Shown here one piece after another: positions 9,867-20,000 of a stretch of DNA of 43,125 nt. Source of the DNA: Pirellulaceae bacterium (GTDB lineage Bacteria > Planctomycetota > Planctomycetia > Pirellulales > Pirellulaceae); the NCBI GenBank assembly GCA_028281725.1, contig JANQJJ010000371.1, positions 1-43,125 of the forward strand, given 5' to 3'. The notes below the pieces were generated by a model. The model saw only the letters and a program-made list of their open reading frames with translations, was not told the origin of the DNA and did not search any database. Made by a program: the position numbers and the translations under genes. Numbering within the stretch: position 1 is the first letter of the stretch; each line of letters starts with the position of its first letter.

Positions 9867-10652
9867 CTATCTGGTTTCTAACCGAGCAAGATGTTGTTGA
9901 GCCAACGTCCCAAAATTAGCATCCTCGATGAGTTCCAGCGGCGAGTATCTGGGATGCCTTGACTCTTTGTAGGGGTCATTCCCCTTGGTGTTGTAACAGC
10001 AGATCAGTGACCATCTGGGATCGGAACTTGTATTCTGATCACTGCGGTGCAGCAGGTTGCCGTGAAAGAACAGGCCATCGCCCGGCTCCATCTCGACGTG
10101 CTCAACCGGCAGACGTTCCAGGATCGCATCGACGCGTTCCAGATCCGCGCCGGTCTGCCCACCCACCTTGCCATGATCAATGCGCCCAATATGATGCGAA
10201 CCCGGAATAATCTGCAGGCATCCATTCTCTTGGGTCGCGCGATCCACGGCGATGAAACAGCTGCCCATGGTCGGATAAAGACAACCAAAGTCGTACCAGT
10301 AACCATAATCTTGATGCCACTCCCAGGCGCCTCCTACCAGAGGTTCTTTGAGCATCATCTTGTGATGGTAGTGGTAGACTTCATCGCCGAGCAACTGGGC
10401 CATGTTGCTTGCCACGCGCGGCAAGCGAACCACGGCGGAATAGAGATCGTCTCGGAGCTCATTGCTGAGCGAGAGAGTCGTAGTGCCCCCTTTTGCGTCC
10501 TCGCGACTTGTCGCGCTGGAGACGAACTCTCTGTCGGCTCGCGCGTAAAGGCTCAGTAACCGTATGTCAGCTTTAGAAAACAGGCTGCGGACGAGGGCGA
10601 ATCCCTGCTCGGCGAAATTCTCTCGTTCTGCCTGCGTAATGGTATACGTCAT
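9867..10652 (-). CDS. Phytanoyl-CoA dioxygenase (PhyH) family Fe(II)/2OG oxygenase
   Basis: Likely start ATG 10650-10652 (MTYTITQAERENFAEQGFALVRSLF); HxD in WHQDYGYWYD, NGCLQIIPGSHHIGRIDH, distal His in DGLFFHGNLLHRSDQN. Confidence 0.88.
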   Translation of the reverse strand: MTYTITQAERENFAEQGFALVRSLFSKADIRLLSLYARADREFVSSATSREDAKGGTTTLSLSNELRDDLYSAVVRLPRVASNMAQLLGDEVYHYHHKMMLKEPLVGGAWEWHQDYGYWYDFGCLYPTMGSCFIAVDRATQENGCLQIIPGSHHIGRIDHGKVGGQTGADLERVDAILERLPVEHVEMEPGDGLFFHGNLLHRSDQNTSSDPRWSLICCYNTKGNDPYKESRHPRYSPLELIEDANFGTLAQQHLARLETR

Positions 10653-10940
10653 GATAGCTGTCCCCTGCTCTTCCAACTCCTGCATTGCTGCATCGATGTC
10701 AACCTTCCGGCACAGATTTCCGGTAAGATAGCTAGTCGATATCAGAGCTTAACCGATATGGCAAGAATAGCAATTTGCCGACAGGCTCATGCCGCCAGCT
10801 AGGTGGCGAGTTTGCGATCCGGAAGGGAAGCCCTCATTTGAAGACACGCTTTCAGCCTGGAAGGCGCGCTAGTTCGTCGCTCGGGCGCTAGAACGCTCGG
10901 GCGCCCCAACCGTTTGCCCAACGACCTGGAGGAAACACCG

Positions 10941-12170
10941 ATGAAAAACGTGGTTCGAGTTAGAACTTCTTTCTTTCTGCTTTTCTGCGGGTTGAACATT
11001 CTTCCGGTTTCGCTCTGCCGGTGTGCCAGCCCCGTGGACTTACAGCCCCAAGAATTATCAGTCAAGCTCAAGGTCGGCTATGCGGTTCGAGCTGTCGACG
11101 TCGATGCGGATGGGAAGCTGGACATCGCCATAGTCGATAGCCGGCGAGTGCTTTGGCTCAAAAATCCGACCTGGTCGGAACATGTCATCTACTCAACACC
11201 AGATGCCAAATTTGATAACGTCTGCTTTGCACCGCACGACATCAATGGCGATGGTCGAGTCGATTTCGCGCTCGGCGCGGACTGGCAGTTCGGGAACTCC
11301 GATTCCGGGGGTACCATCGGTTGGCTTGAGCATACCGACGATGGGCCGTGGACCTATCACCCAATCGCTACCGAGCCAACAACGCATCGCATGAATTGGA
11401 TGGACACTGGCGGCCGGCCTCAGCTCATCGTCGCCCCTCTGAAGGGACGCGGCAGCCGCCCACCCGGCTTTGACCAAGTCGGAATTCGCTTACTGGCCTT
11501 CGAGCCGGGCGCGAACCCTGCCGAAGGCGCCTGGAATCGACGCCTGCTAACAGACGCCCTGCACGTGATGCACAATTTTGACGTCACCGATATCGATGAC
11601 GACGGACGCCTTGACTTGGTAACCGCCAGTTACGAAGGAGCGACCTGGGTCAAGTTAGACGATTCCGGCGGCGTGACCTTAAGGCAGCTCGGTTCTGGCC
11701 AGGAGGAGCCCGCTCCCAAGCGCGGAGCCAGCGAGATTCGTCACGGTCGCTTGGCGGGTGGACGCAGTTACCTTGCAACCGTCGAACCGTGGCATGGAGA
11801 CAAAATCGTCGTCTATGTTGCGCCGGACACTTGGCAGACAAACAGTGCCCTTTGGTCTCGCTCGGTGATTGACGATCAACTTGCTTGGGGGCATGCCGTC
11901 GCTTGCGCCAACCTGGATGACGACGCCGATCAGGAACTGATTATTGGCGTCCGCGATGACCAGAATCAGCAGTATCGACGCGGGCTGAGAATCTACGATC
12001 CGGTAGACGCTGGGAACGGTCAGTGGAAGCGGCAAATCGTAGATCCCGGCGCCGTCGCGATCGAGGATTTAACTGTCGCGGATCTGGATGGCGATGGCGA
12101 CACCGATATCATTGCCGTCGGTAGAGCGACCCACAACGCAAAGATCTATTGGAATCGTTTGATCAAGTAG
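10941..12170 (+). CDS. Secreted FG-GAP/VCBS-repeat beta-propeller protein
   Basis: Start MKNVVRVRTSFFLLFCGLNILPVSLC at 10941; repeated VDVDADGKLDIAIVD, HDINGDGRVDFALG, TDIDDDGRLDLVTA, ADLDGDGDTDIIAVG motifs. Confidence 0.85.
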   Translation: MKNVVRVRTSFFLLFCGLNILPVSLCRCASPVDLQPQELSVKLKVGYAVRAVDVDADGKLDIAIVDSRRVLWLKNPTWSEHVIYSTPDAKFDNVCFAPHDINGDGRVDFALGADWQFGNSDSGGTIGWLEHTDDGPWTYHPIATEPTTHRMNWMDTGGRPQLIVAPLKGRGSRPPGFDQVGIRLLAFEPGANPAEGAWNRRLLTDALHVMHNFDVTDIDDDGRLDLVTASYEGATWVKLDDSGGVTLRQLGSGQEEPAPKRGASEIRHGRLAGGRSYLATVEPWHGDKIVVYVAPDTWQTNSALWSRSVIDDQLAWGHAVACANLDDDADQELIIGVRDDQNQQYRRGLRIYDPVDAGNGQWKRQIVDPGAVAIEDLTVADLDGDGDTDIIAVGRATHNAKIYWNRLIK

Positions 12171-12262
12171 TCCCAGCGAAACTCCGCAGCCGAATGGTTG
12201 CCAATCAGGGGCAGCCAGCCAGTGTCGCCGGGGCGACTAGATTTTTGCAAGACGAAAACCGC

Positions 12263-13111
12263 TCATTTTGAATACTTGGCAACTTGGCTTTTCATAAATG
12301 CCAAGCCCTCTTGTGCCAGTTGAATTTCATCATCAAACATGCGACGCCAGATTTTCGTCGCCGCGGCAATCTCAGGTAGCGCCAAACCGAAGGCTTCGAT
12401 CACCAGCCAGCCGTCATAGCCGACGTCCGATATGGATTGAAAATTCTCATCCCACCGAACATTCCCCGCACCAGGCGTACTCCGATCATTCTCACTTATG
12501 TGGATGTGGCACAGGACATCTTGGATATCACTGAGCGCCTGGGAGATACTCTTTTCCTCGATGTTACTGTGAAACGTGTCGTACATCACACCGCAAGCCG
12601 GATGGTTGACTTCACGAGCAAAACGCGCCGCGTCCGCATGCGCATTCAGAAAGTAGCATTCGAACCGGTTAAGCGCCTCGACGCCCAGCTTCACGCCGAC
12701 CGAACCGGCATGCTCAGCCACAGCCCGCATACTCTCGACACCCCACGCCCATTCCTCTTGGGTCGGACCGGCGCCAGAGAAATGCCCCAGCGCAGAATGA
12801 TAGGGTCCGCACAGCGTCTGAACGCCGGCCGCGGCGCAGCAATCGAGCGTCTTCTTTGAAAGCTCCACCCCCTTGGCTCGGACGGACGCGTCAGCGCTGA
12901 TTGGATTGTCTTCCAGGTTGCGAATGGTGACGGCGGTCCGTTCCAACCCGAGCTCGTCCAGTTTCTTTCCCCAGTAAGCGTAGTCCAGGTCCAGGTTGAA
13001 CAGTGGAAACTCAATGCCGTCGTATCCCAGCGACTTGAGCTTCTCCAAGGTAGGCAGCATGTCCTGGCTAATCTCGCCACCCCAGAGCAAAAGATTCATG
13101 CCGTATTTCAT
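12263..13111 (-). CDS. Sugar phosphate isomerase/epimerase (AP-endonuclease-2 family; D-tagatose/D-psicose 3-epimerase-like)
   Basis: Start MKYGMNLLLWGGEISQDM at 13109-13111; motifs LGYDGIEFPLFN, GVEALNRFECYFLN, CGVMYDTFHSNIEEKS, CHIHISENDRSTPGAGNVRW, GWLVIEAFG. Confidence 0.88.
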   Translation of the reverse strand: MKYGMNLLLWGGEISQDMLPTLEKLKSLGYDGIEFPLFNLDLDYAYWGKKLDELGLERTAVTIRNLEDNPISADASVRAKGVELSKKTLDCCAAAGVQTLCGPYHSALGHFSGAGPTQEEWAWGVESMRAVAEHAGSVGVKLGVEALNRFECYFLNAHADAARFAREVNHPACGVMYDTFHSNIEEKSISQALSDIQDVLCHIHISENDRSTPGAGNVRWDENFQSISDVGYDGWLVIEAFGLALPEIAAATKIWRRMFDDEIQLAQEGLAFMKSQVAKYSK

Positions 13112-13205
13112 CACCAAGTCTCCAATGTCGTAGTTGTTTTCAGCTTGTGTGTCGTATTTCAGGTGTGCCAGTCTAGACGCTTTTTCCCATTCCCGCACTA
13201 GGACG

Positions 13206-13913
13206 TTATTCCGACCTGCGTTGCCCAGCCCCCGCTTTTGCATCTGGCGGCGTGAGCAATTCGTCGGCCGATTGACGCACTCTCGGGCGAGCCGTGGCCA
13301 GCCAATCAATCACGGACTCTGGAAGCAGCGGCAGTCCGACACGCCGCATGACGCCGTTGAGCCTCATCAAGAGTAGGCGATCATCGTGGTAGTCGGCCAA
13401 GAATCGCTCTCGGATGAATCGAGGCACTGCGACGGTGAGCTGTGTCACCGGTTTGCGACAAATCTTGTTGGCAGCCGCTTGCAGCAGCCGGGCATCCAGG
13501 GAGTCGAACGTGGCATAGTAATCGTCCAGTAGCCGTGGCTCGCGTTCGACGAGAATGGAATCCAACAACAGCTCCACACTGATGTGCCCAACGAAGCCGG
13601 CCTGGTGTCCAAGCCCTTTTTCCAGTATCTCACGCAGCTCCACCGCGAACCCGGTATTCAGTAGGACAAATCGTTCGCCCTGGTGGAACCAACCATCATC
13701 TTCATGGTGCTGCACTACGCCACGGGCAAGGGAAGATACCACCGGATCCGGGTCCGAGGTAACTGGCTCGGCAAACTGTCGACGCGCGCGATTCTTGCGG
13801 TCGATCATACTTAGCCAATCTGGCAGAGCCGTGCCCGCGGCGAAGTAGGGTTCGCCCAGGTGCTTGTAGGCATGAGCTAGATAGTTCAACGGATTATTCT
13901 CTGTTCTCGGCAA
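13206..13913 (-). CDS. Putative AcpH-like (DUF479/ACP phosphodiesterase-like) protein
   Basis: 235 aa; NYLAHAYKHLGEPYFAAGTALPDWLSMID near the N-terminus, VVQHHEDDGWFHQGERFVLL and GHISVELLLDSILVERE resemble the His/Asp helical pattern of this family; by-eye only. Confidence 0.55.
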   Translation of the reverse strand: MPRTENNPLNYLAHAYKHLGEPYFAAGTALPDWLSMIDRKNRARRQFAEPVTSDPDPVVSSLARGVVQHHEDDGWFHQGERFVLLNTGFAVELREILEKGLGHQAGFVGHISVELLLDSILVEREPRLLDDYYATFDSLDARLLQAAANKICRKPVTQLTVAVPRFIRERFLADYHDDRLLLMRLNGVMRRVGLPLLPESVIDWLATARPRVRQSADELLTPPDAKAGAGQRRSE

Positions 13914-14108
13914 GAACTATGTTGCATACGGCGCCAGAGTATCTGACAATGGAAATTGTACCCACCGCGAGACGCCTCTAAAGAACCAGCGGCACCCCCA
14001 CCCGGACACCCCAGTCCCAGTGCTGATACGAAGCTCCACACGCGCCCAACCAGGTCGCAACTGATATCGCAGCTATCGTTTTTTAACCGACTCCTACTCG
14101 AGTTCACT

Positions 14109-15497
14109 ATGACTATCCCACTCTATGGATTGGACCGTCGAGGATTTTTGCGCGTGGGTGCTGGAGGAGTTGTCGGGGCGACACTTCCCGGCATCCGGGC
14201 GTCAGCCGATGATCTCGGCTCGGAAGCAAAACTCGGTTTTGGACGAGCCAAGTCGGTGTTGATCGTAATACTAAGCGGCGGCCCCAGCCAACTCGACACG
14301 CTCGATCCCAAGCCGGAAGCGCCGGCGGAGGTCCGCGGGGAGTTCTCCCCAATATCAACAACGATTCCAGGCGTCTCGGTCTGCGAGCATCTACCCAGAC
14401 TGGCACAGCAGACCGACCGCTGGTCCATCATGCGCACCTTGGCGCACCGCGAGCATAACCACTTGTTGGCAACCCATGTAGCGCTTACCGGACGACCGAC
14501 CCCCTTGCCACGCGGCGGAAGCGATCTGGATCGTGTCGAGTCGCGTAGTGACTTTCCTAACTACGCGGCAGCTCTCGACTTCATTCGTACGCCTCAGGAT
14601 GGGATTCCGACAGGCGTTTCGCTTCCCAACTACTTTATCGAAGGCCCACTCACCTGGCCCGGTCAGCATGCGGGCTTTCTCGGGCCGCAACACGATCCGT
14701 GGCAGATTCGCGGCGACCCCAATGACAAGAACTTTCGCATGGAAGCCCTCAGTATGCGCGATGGAATGTCGCTAGGTCGCCTGCGGTCTCGACGCGAGTT
14801 GCTGGAGGAACTCAGTAGTGGTCGCCGCTTGCTTTCGAGCGACGACGCCAATTCGTTTCGCGACCAACAGGAAGTCGCGTTTGGTTTGTTAACGTCCGGT
14901 CGCATGGTGGAAGCCTTTGAACTGGATCGCGAGACGGACGAGGTACGCGATCGCTACGGTCGCAATAAGTTTGGTCAATCGTTGCTTCTGTCGCGCAGAT
15001 TGATTGAGGCGGGCGTGCCGGTCGTTCAGGCAGCGATGGGAATAGTGCAAACGTGGGACACGCACGTCGATAACTGGGGCAAGCTGAAAAACACACTGCT
15101 GCCACAACTCGATACGGGGCTGGCGGCATTGACCGACGACTTGCTCGCGTCCGGTTTGCTCGACCAAACACTCGTGATCGTCATGGGAGAATTCGGACGC
15201 ACGCCCAAGGTATCCACCTTGCCGGGGCAAACGATTCCTGGACGCGATCATTGGGCCCACGCGTACTCGGGCCTATTCGCCGGAGCTGGTGTCCGGGGAG
15301 GACAAGTCATTGGGAAAACCGATGCGCAGGCGGCGTACCCGGTAACTCGGGCCTGGTCACCCGCCGACATCTGCAGCACGGTATTCAACGCGCTCGGTGT
15401 GGAGCACGATGTCACGATCACCGATCCGCTCCAGCGGCCCCATCATCTACTCAACGGAACCGTGATCTCACCGCTCTATACAGGACACAGTGGATGA
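14109..15497 (+). CDS. DUF1501 family protein (sulfatase/alkaline-phosphatase-like fold), Tat-type signal
   Basis: Start MTIPLYGLDRRGFLRVGAGGVVGATLPG at 14109; VLIVILSGGPSQLDTLDPKPEAPAEVRGEFSPI, WDTHVDNW, LVIVMGEFGRTPKV, PGRDHWAHAYSGLFAGAGVRGGQVIGKTD. Confidence 0.93.
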   Translation: MTIPLYGLDRRGFLRVGAGGVVGATLPGIRASADDLGSEAKLGFGRAKSVLIVILSGGPSQLDTLDPKPEAPAEVRGEFSPISTTIPGVSVCEHLPRLAQQTDRWSIMRTLAHREHNHLLATHVALTGRPTPLPRGGSDLDRVESRSDFPNYAAALDFIRTPQDGIPTGVSLPNYFIEGPLTWPGQHAGFLGPQHDPWQIRGDPNDKNFRMEALSMRDGMSLGRLRSRRELLEELSSGRRLLSSDDANSFRDQQEVAFGLLTSGRMVEAFELDRETDEVRDRYGRNKFGQSLLLSRRLIEAGVPVVQAAMGIVQTWDTHVDNWGKLKNTLLPQLDTGLAALTDDLLASGLLDQTLVIVMGEFGRTPKVSTLPGQTIPGRDHWAHAYSGLFAGAGVRGGQVIGKTDAQAAYPVTRAWSPADICSTVFNALGVEHDVTITDPLQRPHHLLNGTVISPLYTGHSG

Positions 15498-16960
15498 GTC
15501 GCTCTACTCGACCAATGCGGAGTACCACCTGGCAGCACGCTATGGCCTCCCGTCGCGAAGCGCTACAAGTCGGTGCCATCGGAATCCTGGGCCTGGGCAT
15601 GAACCACCTTTCTGGATTGCGCGAGTCGCAGGCCGGCGAAGTCATTCCGGCCGGTACGGCCAAGTCCTGTATTTTCATCTTTCTTTCCGGCGGCTTGGCT
15701 CAGCACGACAGCTTTGACATGAAACCCGATGCACCCGACAACGTTCGAGGTGAATTTCGGCCCCGTGCAACCAGAACGCCCGGCCTGCAGATCTGCGAAC
15801 ATCTGCCCATGTTGGCCGAGCGCAGCCAGATGTGGTCGCTCTGCCGCTCGCTTACGCACGGGTCGAACGAGCATTCCGCTGCACACCATATCATGCTCAC
15901 CGGTCACTCGCAGTTGCCGGCCGGCTTCAAGCCCAACAGCCCCAGTCGATCGGATCGTCCGTCGATTGCCGCGGTGGCGGGCTACGTCGGTCAAGCACGC
16001 AACAACCTGCCGCCCGCGGCCATCTTGCCCGAGCGTCTGGTGCATTCCACCGGACGGGTCATTCCGGGCCAACTCGCCGGTGAGATGGGTTCCCAGCACG
16101 ATCCATGGCTCATCGAAGCGTCCCCCTTTCACAGTACCGCGTACGGAGCTTATCCCGAGTTTAGTTTTGACCACCAAGAACGGGGAAAACCGGATCAGCG
16201 CCTGTTTGAAGCACCCCAATTGACGCTTGCACCCGGGCTGGGAATGCACGAAGTTTCCGGTCGCCTAGCCCTGCTGGAAACGCTGCAACACCAATCCAAA
16301 ACCTTGGCCCATTCCGCCCAAGTCGCCAACTTCGATCGACTACGCCAGGGCGCCGTATCGCTGTTGACCGAACCATCGGTGCACCAAGCGCTCGACGTAA
16401 CGCGCGCAGACGACAAGTCGCTCGATCGCTACGGACGCAACTCGTTTGGTTGGTCCTTGTTGATGGCTCGAAGACTGGTCTCAGCTGGTGTCCAGTTGGT
16501 GCAAGTCAACCTGGGCAACGATGAAACTTGGGATACCCACGGGAACGCGTTTCCACACTTGAAGAATAACTTGCTTCCGCCAACCGACCGCGCCCTTTCC
16601 GCCTTGTTGGATGATCTGCATGCCAGTGGCGAGTTGGACGAAACGCTCATCGTCATGGCAGGGGAGTTTGGCCGCACGCCCCAGATCACCCTGCTGGAAA
16701 AACACTATCAGCTTCCTGGTCGCGACCACTGGGGCGCCGTACAAACGGTATTCTTCGCAGGCGGCGGAGTTCGTGGAGGCCATGTCGTGGGCAAATCGGA
16801 TTCCCTGGGTGCCTACCCCGCAGAAACCCCGGTCAAGCCAGAGAATTTTGCGGCCACGATCTACCACGCCCTGGGCATACCGGCGACTGCTGCCTGGCAC
16901 GACGCCCAAGATCGCCCCCACCAAATATATCACGGAGAACCGATTGCCGGCCTGAGTTAG
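15494..16960 (+). CDS. DUF1501 family protein, second tandem paralogue
   Basis: Start MSRSTRPMRSTTWQHAMASRREALQVGAIG at 15494, overlapping the previous stop as ATGA (15494-15497). IFIFLSGGLAQHDSFDMKPDAPDNVRGEF, WDTHGNAFPHLK, LIVMAGEFGRTPQI, PGRDHWGAVQTVFFAGGGVRGGHVVGKSD. Confidence 0.93.
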   Translation: MSRSTRPMRSTTWQHAMASRREALQVGAIGILGLGMNHLSGLRESQAGEVIPAGTAKSCIFIFLSGGLAQHDSFDMKPDAPDNVRGEFRPRATRTPGLQICEHLPMLAERSQMWSLCRSLTHGSNEHSAAHHIMLTGHSQLPAGFKPNSPSRSDRPSIAAVAGYVGQARNNLPPAAILPERLVHSTGRVIPGQLAGEMGSQHDPWLIEASPFHSTAYGAYPEFSFDHQERGKPDQRLFEAPQLTLAPGLGMHEVSGRLALLETLQHQSKTLAHSAQVANFDRLRQGAVSLLTEPSVHQALDVTRADDKSLDRYGRNSFGWSLLMARRLVSAGVQLVQVNLGNDETWDTHGNAFPHLKNNLLPPTDRALSALLDDLHASGELDETLIVMAGEFGRTPQITLLEKHYQLPGRDHWGAVQTVFFAGGGVRGGHVVGKSDSLGAYPAETPVKPENFAATIYHALGIPATAAWHDAQDRPHQIYHGEPIAGLS

Positions 16961-17045
16961 AAACCTCATGGCAGAAGTCAAGACGTCCCTGCCGGCCCTT
17001 CCTCGTTACGCTCCCCACCTCCCCCTAACCTTCGGCGAATCCACC

Positions 17046-20000
17046 ATGAGTTGCCGCGCGACCGCACTCTGTTTCGTAGCTCTCTTGTTAATCACTGGAC
17101 GATGCGGCGCTCAGGCGACCGTCCATTCCGTACAGCCGCGCACGTGCAAGCCGGGACAGACCACGCGTCTGACATTGCACGGCAAGGATTTGGACAAGTC
17201 GCTAAAAATCATCGCAAGTACTCCAACCGTCGACGTGCATGTCGAGCGTATCGAACCCACTCAGGCGATCGTCGATCTCCGATTGCCAGGTCACCACCCA
17301 CTGGGCCCTCTGGGTCTATGGATCGCAGACTCCGGTGGCCCGCTCAAACCGCTCGTTGTCATGGTGGATGATTTGGATGCGGTGACGGACCAAGGCGACA
17401 ACCATTCGTTGGAATCAGCGCAGCAGGTCTTTACATCTTGCGCAGTCGACGGCGTATGCGACGGCTCGCAAAGCGATTTCTATCGAATAACGACGACCGA
17501 AGCGCAGCGCATCGCATTCGAAGTCCAGACGCAGCCGTTACACTCCGCGATGGATCCGGTGCTACGGCTCTTGGACGCTCGGGGCAATCGGCTCCACCGG
17601 GCCGATGACGATGCTGTGGGCCCGGATTGCCGATTCAGCTACCAGTTTGCTGCAGGCGAGTACTGGTTGGAGGTACATGACAGTCGGCACTCGGCCTCCG
17701 GTGAAGCCTATCATCTGCGCATCGGTGATTTCCCGATTGTCAGTCATGGTTATCCGCTAGCGATTCGCACCGGTGAGAAGGCGAAGATAGAATTCGCCGG
17801 CCCGGATAGCTCGCACGTAGCTGCTCGCGAAGTAGAGATTCCCGCCGAGTTCACCGGCGACTCCCTGAACGTCGATGTGCGAATGGACGGTGGAAGTTCT
17901 TCCGCTTGGATTTCCGTTTTGGCGAGCGACTCTATTCAGTTCACCGAGCCGCAGTTTACCGAGACCGAAGCGGGTCAGGCTACTCAGCCGGAAGAGCCTC
18001 TACCCATACCGATTGGAATCAGTGGACGTCTCCGAAGTCCTGGAGAGCGCGATTCGTATCGGATTCGCGGTTCAAAGGATCAACGGATCCGCGTGGCGTC
18101 GCTTACTCGCAGTCTTGGCTGCCCAACCATGCTGCAGATGCAACTATTCGATTCAGCCGGTTCGAAGGTCGCCGAGACGAAAGTGACCAAGGCAGACGAA
18201 TGGAGTTTTGACTACGTGTTTCCAGCAGACGGCGAATACCGACTCGAAGTCGCGGATCTCCTCAAACGCGGGGGAGAAGAGTTGAGTTACTGGGTTGGAA
18301 TCTCACCAGCCGGCACGTTTTCGATCGCTCTCAAGGCGGACGCCAAGACGCCTGAGCAATTTGCGATCCAGCCCGGACACGGCGCCTGTGCGATCGATTT
18401 GCAGATTGCAAGGTTCGGCTACGAAGGTGCCATCGAGCTATCACTGGACGACGAGATCGAGGGACTTCGCATTCTAAATCCACGCATTGCCGCCAAGTCG
18501 AAGGAGGCGCGCGTCTACCTGCTTGCCGACTCGAATTGGAATGACGATTCGGTCGAGGTTATGCGACTGGTCGCAACGGCCACGGATGATCCGAATATTT
18601 CTTGCAGAATTGGCAGTCGAGCGCTGCAGCGTGCCAAAAAGCCATTCATCCTGTTTCCGGCCGAGTGGGCTGACGGAGCAATCGTGCTCGGCGGTGTTGC
18701 CGCGAGTGGTTCGCCGTTTGCGCTGGAGCCGGCTGAACAGGCAATATTCGCTCGTCCACTGAAAAAGCACTCGGCAACCTTGAGCTTGAAACGCACCGAA
18801 AAGGAATTTAAGCAAGCGGTGCGTGTGCTTGGCAATGGGCTACCGCCTGGCTGGGACGTATCGGTGAAAGTCGATCAGGACAAATATACGGCTACCTTTT
18901 CTCAAAGCGAGCCGAGCGTGGATCCCCCCGAGCAACTATCTCTACTAGTTTATGGCGAGTTCCAAGGACGAGGTCGCATCGAATCGGTCGATCTGCCGGT
19001 ACAGTGGTTTGATCCGCTGAAGGTTACGCTGGAGTTGCCAGAACCACTCATCGCCGGCGGCCGAGCCACGGTTCGAGCAAAAATCGTTCGCGGGGGAACT
19101 GATTCACAACCGGTGGTGTTGAAGCTCTCCAATCCTCCACCCGGGCTGGCAGGTCCGGAAACGGTCACGGTACCCGCAGACGCGTCGCAGGTTGATTTTC
19201 AGCTGCAGATATCACCCGACGTCCAACTCGACGGCGAAAGCGAACTCAGTCTGGTCGCGTCTAGCAAGTACGGCGAAAGCGACTTCACCGTACACTCCAG
19301 CTCCGTGCCACTCAACCTCGTTGCCGGTCCGCAGCGGCTAGAGGTCTATCCCGACAAGATTGCACTGGCCGGCCTCAAAGATAAGCGGCAACTGGTTGTC
19401 ACTGGCTTCGACAGCGCGGAGGCTCTTCGTGACTGGACCCATGAGGCCCGAATCACCTCGATGAATCCAGCGATTGCGGAAGTTCGGGGAGGCGTGGTGC
19501 ACCCCAAATCCGATGGTCAGACTGACATTCTGGTCGAGGTAGGCGGGCTGCAACAGACCGTTCCTCTGCAAGTATCCGACGTGAATTCGCAACACCCGAT
19601 AGCGTTCGAATCGGAGGTACTTGTAGCGCTGTCTAAACAGGGCTGCAACTCGGGAGCTTGCCATGGCTCGCCGAGTGGCAAAGGGGGCTTTCGTCTGTCT
19701 CTACGCGCGTTTGATCGGCGGCTCGACGAACTGACTTTGATCCGCGAAGATTTTGGACGCCGCGTCAACACACTAGCCCCCGAACGAAGCCTGCTGTTGC
19801 TCAAACCGCTGATGAAGGTCTCACATGGTGGGGGAAAGCAACTGCATAAGGAGGACCTGGCCTACCAACTTCTGAGAGACTGGATCGCTGAGGGAGCGCA
19901 GGCCGATCCTGCCGACACGCCTCGCTGCGTTCGTCTGGAAGTTTTCCCGGGAGAAAAACGGGTGCTGGAGGCGGCATCGCGGGGGCAACAGCTGGCCGCC

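Noticed and set aside
15563-16249. 228-aa minus-strand ORF
   Set aside because: Antisense of the second DUF1501 gene, no domain signature.
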